From assembly GCA_963978895.1 (NCBI GenBank), contig OZ022240.1:8717268-8781267 (forward strand): 64,000 nt of DNA, in the 5' to 3' direction. The translations under genes and the position numbers were made by a program. The notes beneath the pieces were generated by a model. That model made no database searches and was not told the DNA's origin. It saw only the letters and a list, made by a program, of their open reading frames with translations. This document shows, piece by piece, positions 1 through 12,907 of the stretch (positions are counted from its first letter, which is position 1; every line of letters starts with the position of its first letter). Source of the DNA: Erpobdella octoculata. Lineage: Eukaryota > Annelida > Clitellata > Hirudinida > Erpobdellidae.

Positions 1-119
1 CAACTTTCTTCCTCTGTGTAAGAACTACCTCCTCCTTGCCAAATTTCATCAAGATCGCTCCAGCGGTTTAGATTACTATAAGAGACAGACAAACTCACAG
101 ACATTCATTTATATATATA
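1..119 (-). mobile_element. Edge fragment of a Helitron-like repeat
   Basis: Read on the minus strand, this begins in a (TA) tract and runs through a GTCTGT-rich stretch, AACCGCTGG and GATCTTGATGAAATTTGG. That layout resembles the 5' part of many non-autonomous animal Helitrons, as I recall them. The window edge cuts off the rest. It abuts the copy starting at 120 across a short TA tract. Class assignment is inference. Confidence 0.35.
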
Positions 120-1782
<1,663 letters not shown>

Positions 1783-1789
1783 TATAAAA
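1783..1789 (+). promoter_or_regulatory. TATA box of the cathepsin L gene
   Basis: TATAAAA lies about 25-30 bp upstream of a plausible start site near 1813. A likely non-coding first exon runs to 1844, with donor AAAAG|GTTACT at 1845. The matching acceptor is TTTTGTGGCAG, ending at 2058, so the UTR resumes at 2059, eight bases before the ATG. Start site and UTR intron are inferred from signals only. Confidence 0.5.
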
Positions 1790-2066
1790 ACTGTCAACTA
1801 ACTGAAATTGACAGAATCTAGTGATTGCAGATCTCACAGAAAAGGTTACTGTTTATGAATGTATACTTATATGTGTGTTATAGTCTTTTGCACGAGAGCT
1901 TTTCATATAGAGAGCTGTTTTGTGATTTGAAATATGAGTTACAATTGTCATAGTTTAGATGAAATCTAAGACAACTAATTTTATTAAATAAATAATGTTG
2001 GAGCTATATGAATGTTTTTCAGAATAATGAAAAATGTTTTAATTTTATTTTGTGGCAGAAGACAAA

Positions 2067-4237
<2,171 letters not shown>

Positions 4238-4301
4238 CGACATTTTTAATGTGTTTTTTAACAATTCACATTTTTAAGTTCTCTTGGTGATTTTAAAACC
4301 A

Positions 4302-4307
4302 AATAAA
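4302..4307 (+). promoter_or_regulatory. Polyadenylation signal of cathepsin L
   Basis: AATAAA lies 65 bp after the stop codon, in an A+T-rich 3' UTR. Confidence 0.75.
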
Positions 4308-4417
4308 ATTATTATTTAAAAAAATTTCGTGAGTTGATAAACTGTACCCAGGCCCGTAGCCAGCTAGGATGTAAAAAAGGTGCATGCACCCTTTACAAGG
4401 AGAAAACATAAACATAT

Positions 4418-4544
4418 TGTTGATATATCGTCGAAATCGTATATTGGGTTCTCTAGAATGGTTTTGTAGTTTATTGGGAAATAAAGAATAAAGCTTTGAT
4501 AAGTCTTGAGAAAGGCCGAAACCAGTCCATAGATTACAATATTA
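4418..4544 (-). repeat. 3' LTR (internally deleted) of the 4418-8035 element
   Basis: It shares 'atcgtcgaaatcgtat', 'aatggttttgtagtttattg' and 'gccgaaacc' with 7856-8035 but lacks about 50 bp between 'gataagtct' and 'aagccgaaacc'. Confidence 0.8.
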
Positions 4545-4888
4545 CCCCTTTTCAATTATGTTCGTCCCAAACAGCAAAAACGCCTCTGAAACGTCCGACA
4601 AGGCTACGAACACATAAAACCTTCATCTTCACTTGTGGCCTTGACCCAGTGTTGTTTCAGTTAAGCGTAACTCTAACTGAATTCAGTCTAATAACTGAAA
4701 AAAGAGATTTAAGTTAAGTACTAACTGAAACTGTAACTGAAAAATTAGATTAACTTTAAATGTAATACTAATAGTAAAAAAAAAGTAGTAACTGTAATAC
4801 AAACTGAAAAAAATGCTTTCGGAAAATTTAATAATGAAATGCGTCAAAAATTTATTTCTTTGTTTATATTAGGTAACCGGACCCACTT

Positions 4889-5434
4889 GTGTCTTTTATC
4901 GCTATTATGAATTCCTTTTTCATCGCTTTATTTGAATTTAACGTCGTATACACAATGTTAAAAATAAATTCTGGCCGAAAACAAGAAAATGGAGTTTGGC
5001 GTTATTTCAGTTACGAACCCTCTACTGATAAAAGCCGGTGCAACGTGGTTTGTAGTGTGGGAGAAAAAGATTCGGAAGCTCACGTGGTCGAAACAACTTG
5101 CGGAGCTCTGTTGAAAGGTAAAAATGCTACTAATTTATTAAATCATCTAAGTCATAGACATAAGGAAGTAGCAAAAGAACTTGAGGTTTTGGAGACAAAT
5201 CGAAAAACGTTAAAGGCCAAGCGCAAACTAATCGAAAATATTGAAAATAATACAGGAAATACGGTTAACCAGAATAGCACACTGACTACTTTGCCTGCTT
5301 TTATTAGCAATAAAAAAGAATGGAATTCAGATGCACAAGAAGTGAAACTGAGACAGCGTTTGCTTAGTAAAATGTTTATCAGCACTGGGTTATCGACCTC
5401 ATTTTTGGATAATCCTGATGTTAGAACATGTTGA
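4889..5434 (+). pseudogene. hAT transposase N-terminal fragment with BED zinc finger
   Basis: An open frame of 181 codons. After a hydrophobic start it reads GVWRYFSYEPSTDKSRCNVV, then a cysteine pair (CNVVC) and HLSHRHKE, which fits the BED-type DNA-binding finger (aromatic pair, CxxxC, HxxxH-like). It ends at a stop where the RNase H-like catalytic domain should continue. Full-length hAT transposases are several hundred residues longer, so this cannot act alone. Confidence 0.75.
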
Positions 5435-5525
5435 AAATTATTTTTATAATGCATTGCCACTAATACTGAGTTTTTTAAAATTTTAACAGAGTCTCATCAA
5501 TAAACATAACATAAAAGAGAAAGCA

Positions 5526-6025
5526 ATGTCATCATCAGTAACTCCTTCAACTACAGCCAGATCTGGTATGTCTCCACAAAAAAGCGCTTTAAAGCACTTT
5601 TTGAAGATACAGCACTGTGTGCAGCGCCATGTCCCAAAACCACTTCTTTATCCGAAGAGATCAATGCAGAGCTTTCATCCATTCGGACTGCTTCTACAGC
5701 ATATGAAAAACCAAATGGATTAGATTTTTGGACAGCTCCTGGTGTAGAAGCTAAATATCCAATTTTAGCTGAAATGGCACAAGATTTGATTTCAGCCCCT
5801 GCATCACAGGCTAACGTTGAAAGGGTTTTTTCTGTGTGTGGAGATTTGACGCATGTAAAAAGAAACAGACTTACAAAAAATTTAGAACTACGGACATTTG
5901 TTAAAATGAACAAAAAATTTTATAAACTGTGTTTTCGGCATGAAAATAAAATCTTGAATCGATATCTATTTTGTTTTCCTGTTTTGAATATTAATAACTG
6001 TTATACTAACTGTAATAGTAACTGA
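5526..6025 (+). pseudogene. hAT transposase C-terminal dimerisation fragment
   Basis: In the frame of 5774-6025, open upstream without a good start, the translation includes NGLDFWTAPGVEAKYPILAE and QANVERVFSVCGDLTHVKRN. This is the conserved hAT C-terminal dimerisation region (W, YP.L, A...S...ER.FS..G....R..L). It is a remnant joined to the N-terminal fragment by an internal deletion and stop codons. Confidence 0.8.
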
Positions 6026-6298
6026 AAAAAATATTAACTCTAATATTAACTGGAAAAAAAGAATTAAATTAACTTTAACTGTAATACTAACTGAAAAATA
6101 TTAAATTGACTAACTTTAACTGATACTCTAACTGAAAAAACCTAACTGAAACAACACTGCCTTGACCGCTATTCACAAACGACATGGTCAATTTTTTTTA
6201 CTGTTTGACGCAGTCTCTTCCAGTCTCTTCGAAGCCTGTTCGGGTGTGAATACCATGCCAAATCGTTACTTCGCAATTCCTTCATATATAACTGTCGA

Positions 6299-7829
6299 TC
6301 ACAGCGGACCCCCCATCAGGTTACCGACGGTTCTACGCAACCGTACGGCATAGTCAGTTTCCGACCCTCTACCACTTTTCAATTTTTTAAACAAAGGACT
6401 GTTGTCAATGCAGAACTGTCCGACCCTACCAAACTCCAGCTCCACTCCCGCTAGCCACCACCAAAACACAAAATCTTTAACCAAACCGTTCTGGGCCTCA
6501 GTTTCACTAGCATCCGTAGAAGCACCTTCAAACTGTTCTGCAGCATCCGGGGCAGCAACCTTCTCAGCCGACTCATCCGTGATAGCGTCATTCGCACAGG
6601 CACTCCCATCAGCAGACATCACCTGGAGCTCCGTCCTATCTATTCCAAAAATATTCCAACCCTACCCCAATGTCCCGGAACTCATGACTACCCAACAAAT
6701 TCGGCCCGCCATGCAAAACTGTGAAACACCCTGCCTAGACGACGCACCACTGACGTCATTGCCACACCCCTCACTCAAGCCACCGCGACCAAACACAAAA
6801 CTGTTCAAAACCTTTTCTGCAAGAGGTACATCTCTGACAACCTCGATCAAGCAATTATCCAAAACCTCTCCGACGGATCCGACAACCTCCGCAAAATCTG
6901 TCAGAGTCCAGCAACAATCAGCTACAGGTTCAATTCTAGCGGCGCCCCGCCATAAATCTGGACCACTTTTTTTTCACTGCCTTCCTCATGATCCACCTGA
7001 CCTGAGGCGCTGGTGGCAGAGCGGTAGAGCGTTCGCCTGTCGATCATTAGGTCGGCAGTTCAAGCCTCACCGCGTCACCAGCGTAACTCCCTTAAGCAAG
7101 GAGTTCACTCGCATTTGCTAAAGGGGTAGGCGCCTATAAATGGCTGCCTCTGCAAAGAACCCTTCAGTGGCCTTGAAGTCCTTTAGGATTTATGCCACTC
7201 TAAATATTGTCAAACATTGTCAAACATTGTGTAGTCTGTACGGCCGTCATCTGTCACATGTTCTGAGACACAGCTGGTGGACTCCAGTTCAAACTGTGTT
7301 TCGCCGCAGCAACCCACATCAATTTCTTCACCAACAACACGCTGGTCCAGAACCGTGTCCACCACTGCCTCAGCCAACCCTGCAACCAAACTCTCTACAG
7401 TCGTACCGTTCAGACCACACTCAGGCAAACCACTGCCAGAAACACTCCCATTTTCATCCTTGTTATTGTTGTTTTCTGACAGCAACGCCGCACCGGCTAT
7501 TGCTACTCTGTTTTTAGGGTCGTTCTGACCGCCGAGAATCAATTTTTCTATTCCCTGCTGTGCCGCTTAGTTTTCCTTTCTCATCATGTTCATGGATGCT
7601 CTGTATTCTTCCTGTGCTGCTCTGTTTTTCTCCCGCGCCGCCCTGTTTTCTTCCATTATCTTGTTCAGAGCCTCCGTCAATTCATCCTCTGCATCAAACT
7701 CATACTTCCCTGGGTTTAAACCCATTGTCCTCCAATGGACAACGTTTTTCCTTTATTATTGAGTTCTCGTTTTCTAAGCTCCCGTCTCAACTCAAGTATC
7801 AAGAGCTCATTCAGTGCTTTCAAAACCAT
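6299..7829 (-). pseudogene. Decayed SAP-domain gag of the old LTR element
   Basis: The minus-strand ATG at 7829-7827 starts MVLKALNELLILELRRELR, nearly identical to the SAP-domain start at 45407. The frame then breaks repeatedly. Further minus-strand blocks (7542-7210, 6862-6662, 6622-6299) encode acidic, Ala/Ser-rich residues with no recognised fold, and the SINE at 7008-7228 splits them. No protease, reverse transcriptase or integrase motif was seen. The plus-strand open frame at 6402-7121 is a shadow of this relic. Confidence 0.65.
7008..7228 (+). mobile_element. tRNA-derived SINE, well-preserved head
   Basis: Positions 7008-7083 are a 76-nt tRNA-like head. CGCTGGTG (7008-7015) pairs with CACCAGCG (7076-7083) as an acceptor stem, TGGCAGAGCGG (7014-7024) matches a pol III A box, and AGTTCAAGCCT (about 7057) matches a B box. 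The body has GCGTAACTCCCTTAAGCAAG and GGAGTTCACTC, shared with copies at 3640-3850 and 31891-32060. It ends in a short tandem tail of 'attgtcaaac' units. It interrupts the minus-strand gag relic. It is called a SINE rather than a tRNA gene because of the shared body and tail. Confidence 0.75.
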
Positions 7830-7855
7830 TCCTTTAATACTACTTCTGACACCAA

Positions 7856-8035
7856 TGTTGTAATATCGTCGAAATCGTATACCGGGTTCTCTGGAATGGT
7901 TTTGTAGTTTATTGGGAAATGAAAAATGAAGTTTTGATAAGTCTTTTTATACCTGTCATTATATTTGAAAATACTTGTCGGGATATCAATAGATGGGAAA
8001 AGCCGAAACCTGGACCATAAATTAAAATAATATCA
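7856..8035 (-). repeat. 5' LTR of the 4418-8035 element
   Basis: A 180-bp repeat reading TGATATT...TTACAACA on the minus strand (TG...CA ends). It shares 'cttttcccatctattgat', 'atcccgaca' and 'caataaactacaaaaccatt' with the 45204 LTR. TATAAAAAG and an AATAAA motif inside it are plausible promoter and polyA signals. Confidence 0.85.
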
Positions 8036-8639
8036 CTTTGCACCCTTAGAATTTTTTTACAAAAAAGCATTTGCACCCTTTATTTTTATAGGCTTCTTTC
8101 ATGTATGTGTGTTTACTTGTTCGGATCAAGTGGAAAGATTTTTTTTTATCATCTTCGAGATTTACAAATCGAGTTGACCTTTGATTTGAAGCCAGATATT
8201 TTTTTATTCCATCTTCTATGTTTGAAGATATTCTTGCAATTCAATTTTTTTTTCTTTCCATTTTCACCCTGTTACTCTGAAATGTTTTCATTTCGACGTT
8301 GCCCTTCTCTTCATTGCGTATAAATTTGGAGTTATACAGAATATTAAACAATAAACTATAGCGGATAATCGTGAACGACTCAAGAGAATTGTGTTACTAG
8401 CCTGCCAACTTTTTGACATATGCAATGGACTATACAAACTGACACAAAAAGCATCGACTACTGCTGAGAACTTGAAAAACATGAGGAATGAAAACATATT
8501 CACAGACATTTTGGAAGCAAGCAAATCCATGGTGGCTGAGGATATACCAGAATTTAACAACCACTCAAGCGCATATCCGTTTTGGACCCCCCTTTTTTTT
8601 ACTATTCTTGTATCCGCCCCTACAGTATGATTAGAACAT
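8036..8639 (+). other. Repeat-derived DNA with a possible transposase relic
   Basis: Directly after the LTR, 'tttgcaccctt' recurs at 8036 and about 8071, suggesting an older interrupted repeat. Positions 8391-8626 are open and include LLACQLFDICNGLYKLTQK and NIFTDILEASKSMVAEDIPE. The helical, charged character recalls relics of domesticated hAT/ZMYM-type transposases, but no diagnostic motif is present. Not a host gene as far as I can tell. Confidence 0.3.
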
Positions 8640-8930
8640 TCATCCCTCCCTTGTACCTCCATATCTTCTATACGTATAAAAAGTAATGTATGTGTGTTTG
8701 GGTATTCGCTTATCACATCCGAATTGCAGGAGCAATCTAAACCTCATTTGGCATGGAGGTAGTCTTCACTAAAAAAATTTTAAATAAAAAAGTCGGCCAT
8801 TTATTTTACGCTTCATTGGCAAAAAATGAAAACTAAAAAAACCCGGGCAACGCTGGCCAACCCTGCTAGTAAGCTATATAAATGGCGAAAAAAGTTTGCC
8901 CTCCAGGAAAATGCTTAATTTATGTCCTTA
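8640..8930 (+). repeat. Dispersed repeat, copy 1 (Helitron-like CTAG end at 8869)
   Basis: Homologous to 22027-22330. Shared blocks include 'tcttatcacatcc', 'gcaggagcaa', 'ggcatgga.gtagtct' and 'aaatggcgaaaaaa'. Position 8869 ends CCCGGGCAACG...CTGCTAG followed by T, a Helitron-type 3' end. Homology between the copies continues about 60 bp past that CTAG, so the repeat is composite or the CTAG is not its end. Confidence 0.6.
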
Positions 8931-9647
8931 GATGGGTGGGGATACTCGTAAGCACTTCTTACTAACATTTTTCAAAATCTTCTACTTTTAAAATATAAAT
9001 TAAAGATGACAAATTATTACTGCCGTATACGCGCCGAAAATTTTTGGCTGGCGCAAGCATTTTATATTACAGCTAACATTCAAGTCAGCCGTAAAAAATT
9101 TTGCGGTTTCCGGCGCAAGTAAAAAAAAATCGGCGCGGCGCCCGGGTCTATTTGGGACCGCCTCCTTTCACTATTCCTGTACATATACGAGACAGCCTGG
9201 TGTTGTCGGATGTAACGCGTTTGAAACGGCTGCTGTTGAATAATAAAGTTGGATATCGCCTTGGACAACAGAAAAGTTGAGACCATCTTCATGCATGCAA
9301 TTTTTATTGCCTCACTAACATTTCATGAGCTATAAATATAATTTGTTTTTACATAGTACCTTGTATGTTTTTCTGATACAACGCGCCCATTTCTATGCCC
9401 CTTGAAGTACGTTAGAGAGAAATTATACACTGTACCACACTCTGTTATAATTGTTCATTCCTTTTGCCCAAAAGCTTTTACTGAACTAGGACACTTGTTG
9501 CAAAGCCAAAGAGAAGAATCCAATTGGTGCACTTAATTAAAAAGTTCAAGAAAAGCATAAAACACATTTGATCATGAATTCAAAAAAATTAACACACTCA
9601 GCAATTCTTTAATAACATCTAGATAGGAAAAAAAAGTCATCATTTGA
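8931..9647. other. Intergenic DNA with a C+G-rich patch, 3' of MRPL16
   Basis: Mostly A+T-rich. A patch at about 9020-9170 contains GCGCCGAAAATTTTTGGC and CGGCGCGGCGCCCGGG, similar in style to the GC-rich ends of the hAT element at 38597-40279. No inverted partner or target duplication was found. ATTAAA on the minus strand near 9608-9613 may be the MRPL16 polyA signal. Confidence 0.4.
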
Positions 9648-12545
9648 TTAATTATATTTTCCATACCAGATGCGATCATATGGACTAATCCACTTGTGGC
9701 AACCAAACATGTTGTTCTCAATACAATATTTGAATGTAAAAGGATTTAAATTCTCTTGCTCTAGCTGTTGATTTTTCTTCTTCTCTTCTTCAAGTATTTC
9801 ATAACTGACAACATCAGCTTTAAAAGGTAATTTTTCAGCCAGAGGTCGGAGCAATGGAAACGCTTCTTTAAAAGTTATTTCTCCACCGAATTCAATGACT
9901 ATTCTTCCTGCTTTAACAGGTGTCACATAATGGTCTATTGGTGGTTTACCACCACCCATTCGCGTATGTTCAGGCTTTTTTGTCCTTGGCTTCCATGGCG
10001 GATCAACTCGCCAAATAGCAAAACATCGAGATTCATCCATTCTCCTGTTTACACCTCTCACCAACATTTCAAAGTGGCCAGCTTTTAACTCACCTCCACT
10101 AAGTGCCTTTAAAAAAAACAATTTTTAACTCATGACATAATAGAACAGACAAAAAGAATTCATTAATGCTAAAATATGCCATGTTTTTCTTTCAGAATAG
10201 CTATGTAAATACACTTATTATTAAATTAAAAATGTCTCTATAATCTTAAAATAAATATTAAGCAGTGGACTTGGAAGTACCAATCTTAGTTTTGCAACAA
10301 AATTGTACTTTAAAATCAAACCCCTCATAATTTTATAATAGCAGCATTCAGCAATTCAGGATTTGCAGTCGAATTTCAATACTCTCAGAAAAATTTTGCT
10401 CAACTCCATTATGATAAACCAGTTCAAGACAAAAGAATAATTCAACAATTTCATAGCATGTGTTGTTATTCTAGATTTTCATTTCATCCTTAGTGGCAGC
10501 ATCATGACTGAAAACAAATAATACCTGGCACATTCGCATCACAGATAAACAATGAAAGTGCAAAAATCAGTCTTGGTTCATTCCCAAATAACTACAAATA
10601 TCTTTTAAAGTGGTTTACACAAACACAGATTAACTGACGCCAAAGTAAGTCCCAGCTAAATTTGCATGCCAGCAAGGGTTTACACCTGCATATTTTGATA
10701 CACATGGGCAATTATTCACGACAAACTACTGTTTGTATTATCACTGAATGGATTGGAAATAAAAGGATTTGAAGGTAACTGTACCTCTACTGTAACAACA
10801 CCAAGTATTACATTCATGAGAATACTGTGGTTGCAACATATTACTTAGAGTATTATGTAGAGTCAAATAAAAAATTTTTAAGCAGCACAACTTCATCCCA
10901 TCTAAACAAACTTGATCACCCAGTGTGACTTCCTATTATCACAACTCAAATTATAATAATTATGTATAATTTCCTTGCATGGACTTAAAATTATGCCACA
11001 ATCAAAACTACTAAATAAAAGCTATGAGGATTTTGTTAAACTTGTAAATTCAAGAAGAAAAGGCTCTGAGAGTACCAAGTGGAATAAAAATACACAATTG
11101 ATGATATGAAATTGAATTCTCTTTTTATGACATAGGGACTGGGTTCATGTAAGGTAAGTGATCTAGTAGTCTCAACATAGTTAAACAGATAAACATTTGC
11201 CTAGAGGTTAATAGATAACTTACTCTGATGCCAAACTGTTTGTGCAAAAGAAACGTATGAGTTTCCTCGGGTCCCCTGACATCTGACAATTTTCTAGGCA
11301 TTTTTTTGACTTGTATACCTTGTAATGGGTGAGGTATAGGATTCACCGGCCTCAAAGTTCTTCGTTCAGGATACTCGATATCTGTTGTTAAATGTAAACA
11401 ACATAATTCACATTAAAATATTTTTAGCACTTAAAAAAACACTATAAAACTTGACTAAATATATAGTCATCATATTGTACCACAGAACATATTATATTTA
11501 ATAGAAACACCCCATCATAAATGAAAGTTTTTTTTGGTTGTATCGAACTGTTAGATACTAAATAAAGAAGGTTTTCCTTCTTTACCATTATTACTTGCGG
11601 TAATTAGACAATGTGGTTGCTTTACCTGCCAGCAATATCAAAAAATGTTTAATGATTTGTATTGAACATAGTTCAAGCCTTCAAGCAAATTAAAATCACC
11701 ACATTTCATGCCATGCCTTCGTAAAATAGCTTCAATATCTTACAATGTTTTCTTTTGAACAATAAATCCAGCTTAATGTTTGATTTAATCGGATAACCTC
11801 TAGCATAATAAGCTTAGGTAATAAGTTTTTGGATCTTTAGGACTGAAAGTATACAATTGCATAATAACTTTTATTACAGGCATAAATGCACCCATTCTAC
11901 CATGGATATCTTGATATAACTACTGGATCCACAGCCTAATAAAATAGGCCTAAACGGTACGACAAGTTAAGCCTTAGTTATATCAAGATTTTCATAAGTG
12001 TGACATATCTTCTAACCGTTCTAATCTAACGCTACTGTTGTTTGTTACATCAATTAATTAATCATCATGATGTAATCAGTAATAACACAGTAGACCCAAA
12101 TAGGTATTTTTATTAGGTTGTGGATCCAGATGCTATATTAAGATATCCATGCATTCTACCAACTGCTGACCACAGTGTTATACGAAATATATATATATTA
12201 TCAAAATTAAACAAACTTTCAGGATAGGAGTCTGGAACTTCTAAGTTTTGGACTGGTTGTGGCAGGATGATGTATGATCGTATTCCGCATATTTGCAGAA
12301 GAGCCCCTGCAAGAAATGATTTTGTTATTTTTCAAATATTGAAAACAAAAAAATAACTGTGATTTCTTCATTATTTCGCGACCCACGACATAATAACGTC
12401 CACATTTAACCTCTGCTAGCGTCGAGGTCGGCAAGAAGACTAAATCACTGCAGACTATAACTGTATAGTTAAATAGTTTAATAATTAAAAAGTTCAACTT
12501 AATAATAACAAAACCTCTCCTCGATAAAACGCTGAGCCCTGCCAT
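9648..12545 (-). CDS. MRPL16: Mitochondrial ribosomal protein uL16m (MRPL16)
   Basis: Protein of the mitochondrial large ribosomal subunit, the counterpart of bacterial L16. Four exons on the minus strand: 12545-12515, 12306-12217, 11381-11224, 10106-9648. All are GT-AG and in phase, giving 245 aa (human protein about 251). Residues 1-20 (AGLSVLSRRGALLQICGIR) are Arg-containing, hydrophobic and acid-free, as expected of a mitochondrial presequence. RKLSDVRGPEE matches the vertebrate NLSDIRGP segment. GGELKAGHFEMLVRGVNRRM, MFAIWR-like CFAIWRVDPPWKP, RMGGGKPPIDHYVTPVKAGR and the C-terminal NPFTF...SPYDRIWYGKYN are diagnostic of the L16 fold and its mitochondrial tail. The start ATG is the first that supplies the presequence. 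The C-terminus stops shortly after GKYN, slightly shorter than in human. A MITE lies in the second intron. The gene is head to head with AGFG. Confidence 0.97.
11901..12151. mobile_element. hAT-type MITE with long inverted repeats and 8-bp TSD
   Basis: A 251-bp element in MRPL16 intron 2. Its ends are imperfect inverted repeats of about 50 bp: left CATGGATATCTTGATATAAC, with the matching complement at the right. Identical 8-bp flanks CATTCTAC lie at 11893-11900 and 12152-12159. TGGATCC lies in both arms. An 8-bp target duplication and CA/TG ends point to hAT mobilisation. It has no coding capacity and does not touch splice sites. Confidence 0.88.
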
Positions 12546-12907
12546 GCCTGGAGTACACACGAAGCCGAAACAAAACAAAACAAGATAGGTTAATCGGTTG
12601 ATCTAATCTACTAACAAGACAAACATCTTGTTATAACTTGACTTTATTTTTTAATAAAACTAAAAATAAATACCTAAATTATATTTCAAACATTATCACA
12701 TGTTAAGTAATAAACTAAAACACACTTAATCTAAAATTTATATTAACTTGACGACTTGACTTCAATTACAAGATAATAATATATAAGCAATGCAATTTTG
12801 ACATATCTCAACGTAATTATATGCGCTTTCTAAAAAAGATGCTGAGGCTGTTTGAGATGCTCAAATGATATAAATAAGTCGGAGAAGCATCGATTTGTTA
12901 TGTTGAG
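12546..12907. promoter_or_regulatory. Bidirectional promoter interval between MRPL16 and AGFG
   Basis: The two start codons are 362 bp apart on opposite strands, so both promoters must lie here unless distant UTR exons exist. No clear TATA box faces MRPL16. 'gatataaataag' near 12868 is a possible TATA-like element about 40 bp before the AGFG ATG. Confidence 0.55.

Larger units (their letters stand above)
4647..6159 (+). mobile_element. hAT transposon, internally deleted, with perfect 8-bp target duplication
   Basis: The 17-bp terminal inverted repeats are exact: CAGTGTTGTTTCAGTTA at 4647 and its complement ending at 6159. They are flanked by identical 8-bp duplications CCTTGACC (4639-4646 and 6160-6167), the hAT signature. 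Subterminal DNA is rich in TAACTGAAA repeats. Inside are an N-terminal BED-finger fragment and a C-terminal dimerisation fragment; the catalytic middle is missing. The element sits inside the LTR retroelement 4418-8035 and is therefore younger. Confidence 0.93.
4418..8035 (-). mobile_element. Old LTR retroelement with SAP-domain gag, containing nested insertions
   Basis: Two minus-strand direct repeats (7856-8035 and 4418-4544) match each other and the LTRs of the element at 45204-47230. Just inside the 5' LTR, minus-strand TGGTGTCAGAAGTAG (7854-7840) resembles a tRNA-Leu primer-binding site. A short purine tract (complement of 4545-4552) precedes the 3' LTR. The 3' LTR has lost about 50 bp. 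The interior encodes a decayed gag relic and holds a hAT transposon (4647-6159) and a SINE (7008-7228). No reverse transcriptase or integrase was seen. The 5-bp flanks (CATAT and CTTTG) do not match, so no target duplication is recognisable. Confidence 0.8.

Noticed and set aside
7008..7083. Genuine tRNA gene
   Set aside because: Followed by a body shared with two other copies and a tandem tail, hence a SINE; the anticodon arm is not convincing.
6402..7121. 239-codon plus-strand open frame
   Set aside because: Shadow of the minus-strand gag relic and SINE; Ser/Pro-rich with no domain.
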